NCBI RefSeq assembly: GCF_022376295.1
Contig: NZ_CP060140.1
Span: 5,274,356 to 5,338,355 of the forward strand
Length of the DNA: 64,000 bases
Source of the DNA: Nodularia sphaerocarpa UHCC 0038
Lineage (GTDB): Bacteria > Cyanobacteriota > Cyanobacteriia > Cyanobacteriales > Nostocaceae
Direction: 5' to 3'
Shown here piece after piece: positions 1-9,204 of this stretch. The notes below the pieces were generated by a model. That model did not search any database, was not told where the DNA came from, and worked only from the letters and a program-made list of their open reading frames with translations. Numbering within the stretch: position 1 is the first letter of the stretch; the number at the start of each line of letters is the position of its first letter. A program made the translations under genes and the position numbers.

Positions 1-1661
1 GTGCAGCATACTGGTTTTTAACTCAAAGGCAAACATCTTCTAAAGGCTTGCCAGTGGGTGTAAATATTATCCCTCAAGATGCGCTGTTTACGGTTTCTTT
101 AACCACAGATCCTCAACAATGGCAAAAATTGCAAAAGTTGGGAACAACAGAAACCCAAGCAGAAATCAATAAAAATTTAGTTCAGTTGCGCGATCGCTTT
201 CTGACTAATAATGGTTATAAGTTCGAGAAAGATATTGCTCCTTGGGTAGGCGATGAAGTCACCTTAGCGATTTTGTCCCCACCAACTCAACCTGCACTCA
301 AACCAGTGGACAACGATAAAAATGCTGCTAGCGCTCAACAGTCGATGATCATGGTATTACCCGTGAACAACCTAGAAGCAGCTAAAAGCATCTTGTCTGA
401 ACCCAAAAGCCTCAAACAAGGTAAATGGATTGATCGCACTTATCAGGGAATCACCATTAAACAAACTGAGGGTGAATCAGGGGAAAAGCTTTCAGCCGCG
501 TTACTAGATGAAAGGTTTTTAGTCATTACTGACCATCCCCAAGCCACAGAACAAGCAATTGATACATATCAAGGTAAACCATCCCTAGCAACTGTCGGAG
601 GCTTTGGCGATAATTTTCGGAAAATCTCCAGTTATCGCCCCTTTGCTCAGTTTTATTTAAATGTACCCATAGCCGCCAGAATCGCTGCTGCGGCTCCCAA
701 CCGGGCTTTACCTGCTCAGGTTTTAGCTCAACTGCAAAATAACCAAGGTTTAGCAGGATCTATGACTTTGGAAGCACAAGGAATCCGCTTCAAGGGAATT
801 TCCTGGCTTAATCCTAATAGTCAGCGTGTCCTGAAAGTGGAAAACAAAGCCGGGACAATGCAAAACCGTGTACCAGCAGAAACCTTAATGATGCTGTCTG
901 GGGGAAACTTACAACGGTTTTGGCAAGATTACGTTTTAACATCACAAAAAAATCCCCTCTCGCCTATATCACCAGAACAGTTACGAGGTGGTGTCAAGTC
1001 ACTCACCGAACTGGATTTAGATCAAGATTTTCTCAGTTGGATGCAAGGTGAGTTTTCTGTTTCGGTGATTCCTAATAGCTCAAATGATGATTCTTCTAAG
1101 GATTTTCGAGCCGGTTTGTTATTCATGGTACAAGCAAAGGATGCCTCTGACGGGCAAAGCCTACGCAATTCAGCTGAAGCATCTTTGAAAAAGCTGGATG
1201 AGGTGATGAAAAACCAATACCAGTTTCAGATTCAACCAAGTACGGTTGCTGGTAAACCTGTTGTTAACTGGATTACACCTTTTAACACTTTAACCGCCAC
1301 CCGTGGTTGGTTAGATGACGATATCGCTTTTTTGGTATTGGGCGCTCCCATTACAGATAAAATTGTCCCTAAACCTGATAAAACACTAGGCGCTTACCTG
1401 CCATTTCAACAAACGGTTCCTAAAGAACCCAATCCGACAAATGGTCAATTTTTCTTGGATATGGAAGTGGCTGTGAAAAACTTTACTTTAAATACTTTAT
1501 TTCCTAATCAACAAATTTTTCTAGATGCGACACGCTCAATTGGGGTGACATCTGCTGTCAGCGATAATCGCAGTACTCGCTATGACATTTTTATAGTCCT
1601 GAAAAAAGATGACACTTCAGCAGTTGCGCCGATTTCATCTCTGAGTGATCAAACGCGATAA
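1..1661 (+). CDS. DUF3352 domain-containing protein, 5' end missing
   Basis: The reading frame is open to the left edge of the window (first full codon at base 3), so the gene begins outside. The first visible residues (AAYWFLTQRQ) look like the end of a membrane anchor. The TTG at 48 is therefore probably internal, not the start. The remaining ~550 residues are soluble, rich in Asn and Gln, and resemble the cyanobacterial DUF3352 family, which is usually an N-terminal membrane anchor followed by a large extracytoplasmic domain of unknown function. The family has no assigned reaction. The gene is followed by a repeat-filled spacer before ccsA, so no operon link is evident. Family assignment is from overall sequence character. 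Confidence 0.75.
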   Translation, partial: AAYWFLTQRQTSSKGLPVGVNIIPQDALFTVSLTTDPQQWQKLQKLGTTETQAEINKNLVQLRDRFLTNNGYKFEKDIAPWVGDEVTLAILSPPTQPALKPVDNDKNAASAQQSMIMVLPVNNLEAAKSILSEPKSLKQGKWIDRTYQGITIKQTEGESGEKLSAALLDERFLVITDHPQATEQAIDTYQGKPSLATVGGFGDNFRKISSYRPFAQFYLNVPIAARIAAAAPNRALPAQVLAQLQNNQGLAGSMTLEAQGIRFKGISWLNPNSQRVLKVENKAGTMQNRVPAETLMMLSGGNLQRFWQDYVLTSQKNPLSPISPEQLRGGVKSLTELDLDQDFLSWMQGEFSVSVIPNSSNDDSSKDFRAGLLFMVQAKDASDGQSLRNSAEASLKKLDEVMKNQYQFQIQPSTVAGKPVVNWITPFNTLTATRGWLDDDIAFLVLGAPITDKIVPKPDKTLGAYLPFQQTVPKEPNPTNGQFFLDMEVAVKNFTLNTLFPNQQIFLDATRSIGVTSAVSDNRSTRYDIFIVLKKDDTSAVAPISSLSDQTR

Positions 1662-1671
1662 ATTGCGTCTA

Positions 1672-1818
1672 GGGACTTACTCGAAATAAATTATCCAAAT
1701 AAACGTTAGCGTAGCTTGCGCGAAGCGCATACCACAGAGACACAGAGGACACAGAGTTATGAGAGTTTGAAAGGTCTTTTGCGTTAGGTGATTTCGGATT
1801 TTTTTATTTGGAAGTCCC
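1672..1818. repeat. MITE-like dispersed repeat
   Basis: The spacer between the DUF3352 gene and ccsA holds a ~147-bp block bounded by short inverted ends (GGGACTT at 1672-1678, AAGTCCC at 1812-1818). Its inner part (cacagagacacagaggac, then a Leu/Phe-like stretch and TTATTTGGAAGTCCC) matches, in inverted orientation, bases ~58196-58283 of this window. It also contains a GCTTGCGCGAAGCGC-type hairpin at ~1713-1730. No coding potential is seen. It is best read as a non-autonomous mobile or palindromic repeat. Confidence 0.55.
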
Positions 1819-1947
1819 CTATACAAAACACTGCTAAGTGGGTAATCGTGAAACTGGGCTAAAAATCGTGTGTGATGGCTCTGTAACCAGATAGGATCAG
1901 AACAGTCAGAATCACTATTTTAATGAATCAACTGGGGAGAACACTTT

Positions 1948-3006
1948 ATGAATCTGGTTGAACTCCAGACTTGGCTGGACAATGCCACGTTTGCTGTATT
2001 ATTTCTCACGATGCTGGTGTATTGGTGCGGGGCAGCTTTTCCAAATCTACCCGCATTTGCGACTTTGGGGACTGCGGGAATGGCGATCGCCAATTTGTGT
2101 ATAGCTACTTTATTAGGGGCGCGATGGATAGAAGCTGGCTATTTTCCCCTGAGTAATCTGTATGAATCCCTCTTTTTCTTGGTTTGGGGAATTACCGCAG
2201 TGCATCTGTTTGCTGAGAACACTAGCCGTAGCCGCTTAGTAGGAGTTGTTACTGCACCTGTAGCAATGGGGATTACGGCTTTTGCTGCTCTCACGCTACC
2301 ATCAGAAATGCAATCAGCAGAACCCTTAGTACCTGCGCTCAAGTCTAATTGGCTAATGATGCACGTCAGTGTAATGATGTTGAGTTATGCGGCTTTGATG
2401 GTGGGATCATTATTAGCGATCGCATTTCTAATTGTCACTCGTGGTCAAAACATCCAACTCCAAGGCAGTTCTGTCGGGACTGGCGGTTATCGCAGTAACG
2501 GCTACCGCTTGCACAAAGCCGGTGAACTGATTTCTCCACCAGCCACACCCCCGGCTGAAAATAATGGCTTTTCTCGCCTTGAAAGTAATAACAATGGCAA
2601 GGGTAATACTGCGGTTTTAAATTTAATCCCGGCTACCGAGCTTACCTCCGTAGTAACTGCCAACGAACTACTTTCACCACAGCGTCTGAGCCTAGCTGAA
2701 ACCCTCGACAATATCAGCTATCGCGTCATTGGACTAGGATTTCCCCTGATAACAATTGGTATTATTGCCGGTGCTGTTTGGGCTAACGAAGCTTGGGGTT
2801 CATACTGGAGTTGGGACCCAAAAGAAACCTGGGCGTTAATTACCTGGTTAGTTTTTGCCGCTTATCTCCACGCCCGAATTACTCGCGGTTGGCAAGGTCG
2901 TAGCCCCGCAATTTTAGCCGCCAGTGGCTTTATTGTCGTTTGGGTTTGCTATCTGGGTGTAAATCTTTTGGGTAAAGGTTTGCATTCTTACGGTTGGTTT
3001 TTTTAA
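1948..3006 (+). CDS. ccsA: Cytochrome c biogenesis protein CcsA (Ycf5 family; often labelled CcsB in bacteria)
   Basis: Integral membrane heme-handling protein of the System II cytochrome c maturation pathway. With Ccs1 it moves heme across the thylakoid/plasma membrane and attaches it to apocytochromes on the lumenal side. The 352 residues have several membrane segments. Near the C-terminus lies the family's tryptophan-rich heme motif (WGSYWSWDPKETWALITW, about residues 282-299), and conserved His residues are present (LHARITRG; final GLHSYGWFF). A soluble, low-complexity insert lies at about residues 165-245. A GGGGAG ribosome site sits ~10 bases before the ATG. CcsA family membership is clear; the choice of symbol reflects chloroplast nomenclature. 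Confidence 0.95.
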   Translation: MNLVELQTWLDNATFAVLFLTMLVYWCGAAFPNLPAFATLGTAGMAIANLCIATLLGARWIEAGYFPLSNLYESLFFLVWGITAVHLFAENTSRSRLVGVVTAPVAMGITAFAALTLPSEMQSAEPLVPALKSNWLMMHVSVMMLSYAALMVGSLLAIAFLIVTRGQNIQLQGSSVGTGGYRSNGYRLHKAGELISPPATPPAENNGFSRLESNNNGKGNTAVLNLIPATELTSVVTANELLSPQRLSLAETLDNISYRVIGLGFPLITIGIIAGAVWANEAWGSYWSWDPKETWALITWLVFAAYLHARITRGWQGRSPAILAASGFIVVWVCYLGVNLLGKGLHSYGWFF

Positions 3007-3202
3007 CCACCCCACCCCTACCCCCTCCCCGCCAGCGAGGAGGGGAAAATAACCGATGCAAATTTACTACTATGCTATGGGAATTACAGCACCTTGCAAG
3101 TAAATGAAATATAGCGTTTCCTAGTCTGCTAGGTACTATATTATCTGTATTTATCTGTATTTATCTGTGGTCGAATAATTCTTGCTATAAATATGATCAA
3201 AA
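3007..3202. repeat. Spacer with GC-rich dispersed hairpin and 10-bp tandem repeat
   Basis: Directly after ccsA lies a C/G-rich hairpin repeat (3007-3045; arms CCCCTCC and GGAGGGG around a GCCAGC core). The same family occurs at ~38494-38533, ~38611-38653 and ~50936-50973. At 3141-3168 the decamer TTATCTGTAT is repeated three times, the last copy incomplete. No gene is visible here; the start of tilS follows. Confidence 0.6.
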
Positions 3203-4198
3203 ATGTTATGGACTGACCTACACGCAAAAATACATCGCACCATTCGCTCAAGACACTTATTTGAGCGTAACCAAAGGCTATTAGTAGCGGTTTCTGGTGG
3301 TCAAGATTCTTTGTGTTTAATTAAATTGCTGTTAGATTTACAACCTAAATGGGGATGGTACTTAAGTATTGCCCACTGTGATCATCGTTGGCGTACCGAT
3401 TCTGAAGCTAATGCTGATCATGTGGAGAAATTAGCTAAAAGTTGGGGTGTATCTTTTTATTTAGAGACAGCAACACAGCCTTTAAATAGTGAAGCTGCGG
3501 CACGTAATTGGCGGTATGAAGCTTTGAGTGCGATCGCTCAAGCCAATAATTATCAGTATATAGTTACAGGGCATACTGCAAGCGATCGCGCCGAAACTCT
3601 GCTTTACAACCTCATGCGTGGAACTGGTGCTGATGGATTACAAGCACTAACTTGGCAAAGGCCACTAACTGCGGATATTTTCTTAGTGCGTCCGCTTTTA
3701 GAAATGACTCGCCAGCAAACAGAGAAATTTTGTCAAGAGTTTAATCTCCCAGTTTGGGAAGATTCCACCAATCAAGATGTCAAATATGCCCGCAACCGCA
3801 TTCGCCAAGAGTTAATCCCATATTTACAAACAAATTTTAACCCCAAAGTAGAATCCGCCTTAGCCCAAACAGCAGAACTGTTGCAAGCCGAAGTGGAATA
3901 TTTAGAGCAAGCAGCTCATAAGTTGAGGTCAGAAGCGATCGCACAGGGAATGGCGAATGGGGCAAATGGGTCTGAATTGAGGTTAAATCGGCGGATATTA
4001 CAGAAAGCACCATTGGCGTTGCAACGTCGCGTTATCCGGCAGATATTACAACAGATACTGACTGAAGCACCGAGTTTTGAACACATTGAAAAATTAACGG
4101 GTTTAATTATAGCACCAAATTGTTCACAAACAGATCCATTTCCTGGAGGTGCGATCGCCCAAGTCCAAGGCGATTGGATCTGCTTGACATACTCCTAA
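3203..4198 (+). CDS. tilS: tRNA(Ile)-lysidine synthetase TilS
   Basis: Modifies cytidine 34 of the CAU anticodon of a tRNA-Ile to lysidine, using ATP and lysine, so that the tRNA reads AUA rather than AUG. The N-terminal PP-loop ATP-pyrophosphatase signature SGGQDSLCL is at about residues 30-38, followed by the conserved AHCDHRWR and TGHTASDRAETLL motifs and the EDSTN...YARNRIR segment. At 331 residues it is shorter than the E. coli enzyme because the C-terminal tRNA-recognition domain is reduced, as is common in cyanobacteria. It converges on hmpF, with 19 bases between the stops. Confidence 0.95.
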   Translation: MLWTDLHAKIHRTIRSRHLFERNQRLLVAVSGGQDSLCLIKLLLDLQPKWGWYLSIAHCDHRWRTDSEANADHVEKLAKSWGVSFYLETATQPLNSEAAARNWRYEALSAIAQANNYQYIVTGHTASDRAETLLYNLMRGTGADGLQALTWQRPLTADIFLVRPLLEMTRQQTEKFCQEFNLPVWEDSTNQDVKYARNRIRQELIPYLQTNFNPKVESALAQTAELLQAEVEYLEQAAHKLRSEAIAQGMANGANGSELRLNRRILQKAPLALQRRVIRQILQQILTEAPSFEHIEKLTGLIIAPNCSQTDPFPGGAIAQVQGDWICLTYS

Positions 4199-4217
4199 CT
4201 CGCTTGTAGACAAGGGA

Positions 4218-5951
4218 TTACCGCGTTTCTACGAAGTAACGCATTTCATTAATAGTCTGGAGTTGATAGTCACCACTTTCTTGAACTTGAACCAAGGACT
4301 CGGCAATTTTTTGCAGCTTATGACGTAAGCCGTCGAGAGCATCCTGAATCGGTTGTAATGCCTCTTGATAAAGATGCACACGCGCCCAACATTCAGAGGT
4401 TGCTGTTCGCAGGGATAGCAAATTTGTTTCTATCTCCTGGCATTCTTGGTGCTTTTGATCTTGCTCTTGGGTTTGATTCTCAATCATGCCTTGAGCCATC
4501 TCAATAGCAGCACGCATCTGCGAAATTTCATCTTCTAACTTTTGCAGTTCTTGCGACTGTTCTTGTCGCTGCATTTTTATCTGTAACAAAATCGGACTCA
4601 AGTCAATTTGGTTATTTTCTTCTGTAGGGGTAACAGTATGTCCTTGTCGTCGCAAAAGTATGTTTTCATGTTGCTTAATCAACTTTTGCCGTTGTAGCAA
4701 ATTACGACGTTGCCCTACCAAACTTTCGTTTAACATCTCGTAGAGGTCTTTTTCATCAGCAAGTTCCATTTCCAAATTGATTTGCTCTGGCTTGGCTGCT
4801 TCCTTGATTTGATTGTGCAGTTTTTCTATAGCTTCTTGTTTATATGTCAGTTCTTGCTCCTGATCGTGGACAAAGCTAGAATCCATCTCCAACTTATGCC
4901 TCAAATCTTGTATTACCTGTTGTAGTTCTTCTAAAGAAATCCTTTCCAAAGCTTCGACATCAACTTGCTGGCTCAGTCCTACATCACCATAAGTTGCCGC
5001 CAAAGAGCGAATTTTCTGATGTAACATATCCTGATTTTGCAACTGTTCCTTGACGATTTGAACATAATCTTGCTTACTGGACAGAGTTGCGGTATTCACT
5101 TTTAATTGAGTTTTTTCTTGTTCTAGAAGATCGCGTGCCTGTTGCCATGCGTTTTGGCGATCGCTTAAAATTCCTGATAAGCGGTCAATTTCTTCTTGCT
5201 GTTGAGTCGCGGCACTTCTTTGCTGCTCTAGCTTTTCCCAATGTGGGTTTAAAGTAGCTTGCTGGCCTTCCACTAATTCCAAAGCTAGATTCAGGTGTTC
5301 ACTCACAGTTTCCGTCGGTGCAACTCGATTAGACAAGCGCTCCAGTAAATCCCGCATCACCCGACTTTGCTCCTCATCTAAAACCTTAGAAGGTAGGGAA
5401 TCTGCTTGACACTCCTCTAGGCGGCGGCGCTCACCGCGCAAATGTTCCCAAGCTCCCTCTAATTCCTGACGGTTACGTTCAATTTCTGCCTGTAACCGTG
5501 AAACCTGCTCACGGCCGCTCTCAACTTCCTCTTTCTGTGATTCGAGACGTTGAAACTCTTCCTCCATTTGTTGTAACTGTTCTAAACGAGCCTCCATATC
5601 CATTTCCCGGCGATTCATTTCTTGCGCCTGAAATGTGAGGGACTCTTTCCACTGATCAATTTCATCTTCCTTGAGCTTAAATTTTTCCAACTGACGGGAA
5701 AAATTTTGCAAAATGTTAACTAATGGCCTGCCAGCTTCTTGAATCCTCTGTACTTGACGATTCGGATTCAATTCCACCAGTACTAATGCGCCATCATTTA
5801 ATCTACTAGCGTCCTCTGCACTAATTGCTTCTTCCGACACAGTACTCCAATTCTGGTCGGTTCGCTGACACGCTAGCAGTTTCAGTTCGGTTTTAGGGCC
5901 ACCACTGAGTAAGCCGCCTTTTTGCTTTTGTACTTCTGCTAAATACAGCAC
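4218..5951 (-). CDS. hmpF: Pilus motility/taxis protein HmpF
   Basis: Cyanobacterium-specific filament-forming coiled-coil protein. In Nostoc punctiforme HmpF localises dynamically to cell poles and is needed for type IV pilus motility and phototaxis of hormogonia. Here the 577 residues begin with a short ordered part (MLYLAEVQKQKGG, to ~110) and continue as an almost unbroken Gln/Glu/Leu-rich coiled coil to the end (NEMRYFVETR). The start is GTG at 5951, preceded by AGAGGA at a suitable distance. It lies divergent to hmpA across a 531-bp spacer, the arrangement known for the hmp locus, which supports the name. No enzymatic motif is visible. Confidence 0.88.
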   Translation of the reverse strand: MLYLAEVQKQKGGLLSGGPKTELKLLACQRTDQNWSTVSEEAISAEDASRLNDGALVLVELNPNRQVQRIQEAGRPLVNILQNFSRQLEKFKLKEDEIDQWKESLTFQAQEMNRREMDMEARLEQLQQMEEEFQRLESQKEEVESGREQVSRLQAEIERNRQELEGAWEHLRGERRRLEECQADSLPSKVLDEEQSRVMRDLLERLSNRVAPTETVSEHLNLALELVEGQQATLNPHWEKLEQQRSAATQQQEEIDRLSGILSDRQNAWQQARDLLEQEKTQLKVNTATLSSKQDYVQIVKEQLQNQDMLHQKIRSLAATYGDVGLSQQVDVEALERISLEELQQVIQDLRHKLEMDSSFVHDQEQELTYKQEAIEKLHNQIKEAAKPEQINLEMELADEKDLYEMLNESLVGQRRNLLQRQKLIKQHENILLRRQGHTVTPTEENNQIDLSPILLQIKMQRQEQSQELQKLEDEISQMRAAIEMAQGMIENQTQEQDQKHQECQEIETNLLSLRTATSECWARVHLYQEALQPIQDALDGLRHKLQKIAESLVQVQESGDYQLQTINEMRYFVETR

Positions 5952-6482
5952 ACCGTTTGTCCTCTTGTGTACTTGATGTCCGTCTTGGGGGATATACCTG
6001 AGATAATACTGCTAATTCTACTTAATTTTACCTAACTTTCGGAAATCAACACAGACAAAACTATTTATAGACGTAAGATAAACGTCTTAATATTTATAGC
6101 AACAATTTGGTTCTGCCTTTATATTTTGTACTGATGCTAGTGATAATGACTTCCGTGTTATCACTAGGTTTAGCAAAATATATTACAAAATTTTACAGTT
6201 TGGAGCTAAATGTAGCCTCTGATTGAGACTAGTTGTAAAGGAAATAATATTTTGAGTAGTAGTAAGTAGGTAAGCATGAATAAACCAAACTATGTTACGA
6301 CTCGTAAACAGGACTAAAACCCTTACTAATGACCAATGACAAATGACCAATGACGACCCTAGCTAGTTAACTTTATTTACGCCGACCTACTTACCCGATT
6401 CATCTGCTCAAAACCTAGAACCTTGAATGAGCAAAATTAACAGAGAACGTCAATGGAATCATCAGGAGAGCCTTCAAGCTAA
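5952..6482. promoter_or_regulatory. Divergent hmpF/hmpA promoter region
   Basis: This 531-bp spacer without a gene must hold the promoters of hmpF (leftward) and hmpA (rightward). It is AT-rich. A short repeat of the GACCAATGAC type lies at ~6331-6355. An AGGAG stretch at ~6463-6468 is 13-15 bases before the hmpA ATG. In N. punctiforme these promoters are developmentally controlled by alternative sigma factors; I could not assign specific boxes by eye. Confidence 0.5.
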
Positions 6483-7706
6483 ATGCAGGGAAATTTAAAT
6501 GAAATTGATATTCGCAGTATCCTGCAATTGATTTCGTTAGGACAGCGAACTGGGCAACTTTTGGTGGAAGCCTGCTTTCACAACAGCGACAAACTCAACA
6601 ATTACGAGACAGCCAGACATCCCAATTGGTGGAACAGTGAAAAACATTTTTGGTTCGTCTTCTTCCTCAACGGACAAATTATCTACTGTCAACAAGGCGA
6701 TAGTAATTTGTCACGGATTGATGATTATTTACATCATTACCGCATCGAGAAACGACTTAATGAACAGCAACTTGCTTCCCTAGGTTCAGAGAATGCACCA
6801 GAGTATGGCTATCTTTGGGCATTGATAGAACGGAATATAATTGACCCCAAAGTAGGGCATAGTATTATCCACAGCTTGGTGGATGAGACACTTTTTGATC
6901 TGCTGAGTTTACACCAGGGTAGTTTTATTTTTCGCCAGGGTGCGACCCTTACGCCGCAATTAACCAGCTTAGAAATTGAACCATTAGTATACAAAGTCAC
7001 ACAGCAAATCCAGGCATGGAAACAGCTTTCTCCACATATTCAGTCTTCTGAACAATTACCAATCCTAGCGGATATGGTTCAACTAGAATCTTCACTTCCA
7101 GCAGCAACAATCAACAAGCTCAAGCATTGGGCGGATGGTAAAACAACCCTGCGTCAACTGGCTCGCCATCTCAACCGAGATATTTTGACAGTGGCCAAGG
7201 CCATCTATCCTTATGTGCAACAGGGTTGGCTGCAACTAGTATACTCAACTGCGAATAATTCCCCGACACACGAGAAAAAGTCAGGAGTCGATGACAATTA
7301 CCAGGTACGAATAGTATGTATTGACGATAGCAAAACTATCTGTGAAACTGTAGAGTCTATCTTAAAGCCACAGGGATATGAAGCGATCGCCTTGAACAAT
7401 CCCTTAGATGCCATTAGTCTGATTTTTCAACTCCAGCCAGATTTAATCTTATGTGACATTGCTATGCCGGAATTGGATGGTTACGAAATTTGTGCCATGC
7501 TGCGGCACTCTACGGCATTTGAAAATATACCGATCATCATGCTAACTGGTAAAGATCAATTTATAGATCGAGTCAGGGCGACAATGGTAGGAGCCACCGA
7601 TTATTTAACCAAACCCTTTGGGGATACTGAGCTACTCATGCTCGTGGAAAAATACATCAACGTCCCTTCTGATCTGGGAACACCCACAACGTGTAATACT
7701 AACTGA
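6483..7706 (+). CDS. hmpA: PatA-type response regulator HmpA
   Basis: First gene of the hmp chemosensory operon. The N-terminal ~200 residues form the DUF4388/PATAN region found in PatA-family regulators (MQGNLNEIDIRSILQLISLG at the start), followed by a helical middle part and a C-terminal receiver domain (about 275-395). The receiver has the acidic pair (CIDDSK), the phosphorylatable Asp in LILCDIAMP, Thr in MLTGKD and Lys in LTKPFG, so it should accept phosphate from HmpE. There is no DNA-binding domain. The name rests on position and on the match with the N. punctiforme hmpA-E order. Its last ~60 bases are duplicated at 8599-8660. Confidence 0.85.
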   Translation: MQGNLNEIDIRSILQLISLGQRTGQLLVEACFHNSDKLNNYETARHPNWWNSEKHFWFVFFLNGQIIYCQQGDSNLSRIDDYLHHYRIEKRLNEQQLASLGSENAPEYGYLWALIERNIIDPKVGHSIIHSLVDETLFDLLSLHQGSFIFRQGATLTPQLTSLEIEPLVYKVTQQIQAWKQLSPHIQSSEQLPILADMVQLESSLPAATINKLKHWADGKTTLRQLARHLNRDILTVAKAIYPYVQQGWLQLVYSTANNSPTHEKKSGVDDNYQVRIVCIDDSKTICETVESILKPQGYEAIALNNPLDAISLIFQLQPDLILCDIAMPELDGYEICAMLRHSTAFENIPIIMLTGKDQFIDRVRATMVGATDYLTKPFGDTELLMLVEKYINVPSDLGTPTTCNTN

Positions 7707-7861
7707 TACCATAAAATCTGGGAGAAAAGATATTTTGTACAATCATCTGACTCAAATACCAGGTATTATCTAGTAAATTAGTGAAACAATAAAATTAATT
7801 TATACAGTAAATAGTTGGGGAGGATCAGGGAATGTTCCAAGCAGGAGGTAGATAAGCATTT

Positions 7862-8227
7862 ATGAGTACAGTTCTGATTGTGGAAGACAGTATGGCACAA
7901 CGGGAGATGATGACAGACCTCCTAGAAGCAAGTGGTTTAACAGTAACCCATGCCAATGACGGATTAGAAGCATTGGCAGCAATTGAAACTTCCCCTCCCG
8001 ATTTAGTGATCTTGGATATTGTGATGCCCCGGATGAACGGCTATGAATTGTGTCGGCGGTTAAAATCCCACCCCAAAACCCAAAACGTCCCCGTGGTGAT
8101 CTGTTCTGGTAACAGCCAAGAATTTGATCGCTACTGGGGAATGAAGCAAGGTGCAGATGCTTACATAGGCAAACCGTTTCAAGAAACCGAATTGGTGGGA
8201 ATAGTCAAACAACTGCTCAGAGGATGA
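7862..8227 (+). CDS. hmpB: CheY-like response regulator HmpB, copy 1
   Basis: Single receiver domain of 121 residues, the diffusible phosphorylation target of a chemosensory kinase. The acidic pocket (VEDS), phosphoacceptor Asp52 (LVILDIVMP) and switch Lys (GKPF) are all present, so it should be active. A strong AGGAGG lies 13 bases before the ATG. It differs from copy 2 at about 24 of 121 positions (roughly 80% identical by eye), mostly at the N-terminal third and in the loop after VPVV. It is followed after 7 bases by the broken hmpC copy. Which of the two paralogues keeps the original HmpB role cannot be told from the sequence. Confidence 0.85.
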   Translation: MSTVLIVEDSMAQREMMTDLLEASGLTVTHANDGLEALAAIETSPPDLVILDIVMPRMNGYELCRRLKSHPKTQNVPVVICSGNSQEFDRYWGMKQGADAYIGKPFQETELVGIVKQLLRG

Positions 8228-8234
8228 AAAAGAT

Positions 8235-8600
8235 ATGGACTTTTTACGTGGTAGTGGTGAAGAGCAGTGTCGAAAATTATGCGTAGACAGTCCTGAAGAT
8301 GAATTACATCTGCGGTTTTATATTTTCTCCCATCACGAGTTTGCACTACCCGCCACTGGTATCCGAGAGGTGATGGCACTAAGTCCCAATTTAATCACTC
8401 CAATTCCTAATGCTTTTCCTTTAATTTTGGGTACTCTAAATTTACAAGGTCGAGTCATTTAGGAGGCTGATTTGGGGAAATTTTTGGGTAAAGCAAGGGC
8501 ATTAAACACAGATAAAGCCGAAATTCCGGTGATTGTTATGGAAGAACAAGACCCAATCCTAGGTTTAGCAGTACAACCAATTGCTGATATTGCGCGGTGA
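8235..8600 (+). pseudogene. Broken first copy of hmpC (CheW-like)
   Basis: Matches the intact hmpC at 9205 from its start (ELHLRFYI, ALPATGIREVM, ITPIPNA, LGTLNL). The TGG codon of RVIWVADLG is TAG here (8461-8463), so translation would stop after 75 residues. Beyond the stop the same frame stays open and homologous (ADLGKFLGKA to PILGLAV) until the duplication junction, then ends at TGA 8598-8600. Compared with the intact protein it lacks the last third. Either a 75-residue fragment is made or nothing functional; only one nonsense change is visible, which is few for an old copy. Confidence 0.8.
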
Positions 8601-8831
8601 AAAATATATCAACGTCCCGTCTGATCTGGGAACACCCACAAAATGCAATACTTACAGATGCCAGAAAATCTTGGGTAAAAAATGTGATCACCGAATCATT
8701 TAACTCAAATACCAGGTTATTATCTAGTACATTAGTGAAACAATAAAATTAATTTATACACTAAATATTTTCGGGGGGATCAGGGAATGTTCCAAGCAGG
8801 AACGTTTACATCAGGAGGTAGATAGGCATTT

Positions 8832-9197
8832 ATGAGTACAGTTCTGATTGTGGAAGACAGTATCGCACAACGGGAGATGATTACAGACCTCCTAAAAGCA
8901 AGTGGTTTAATCATCACCCATGCTCATGACGGAGTAGAAGCATTAGAGGCGATTCAAATTGCCCCTCCCGATTTAGTGGTATTGGATATTGTGATGCCCC
9001 GGATGAACGGCTATGAACTGTGTCGTCGGTTAAAATCCAACCCAAAAACCCAAAATGTTCCCGTGGTAATGTGTTCTTCTAAAGGTGAAGAATTTGACCG
9101 CTACTGGGGGATGAGGCAAGGTGCGGATGCTTACATAGCCAAACCGTTTCAACCAACCGAATTGGTGGCAACAGTCAAACACCTACTACGAGGATGA
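8832..9197 (+). CDS. hmpB: CheY-like response regulator HmpB, copy 2
   Basis: Second 121-residue receiver-only protein, paralogous to the one at 7862. Catalytic features are conserved: VEDS, phosphoacceptor Asp52 in LVVLDIVMP, and Lys in AKPF. It carries the same spacer and AGGAGG ribosome site as copy 1. It is followed after 7 bases by the intact hmpC, the hmpB-hmpC-hmpD order known from N. punctiforme, so by position this is the likelier functional equivalent of HmpB. Differences from copy 1 cluster around helix 1 (residues 11-44) and residues 80-85, surfaces that in CheY proteins contact the kinase or target; whether this changes partner choice is unknown. Confidence 0.85.
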   Translation: MSTVLIVEDSIAQREMITDLLKASGLIITHAHDGVEALEAIQIAPPDLVVLDIVMPRMNGYELCRRLKSNPKTQNVPVVMCSSKGEEFDRYWGMRQGADAYIAKPFQPTELVATVKHLLRG

Positions 9198-9204
9198 AAA
9201 CGAT

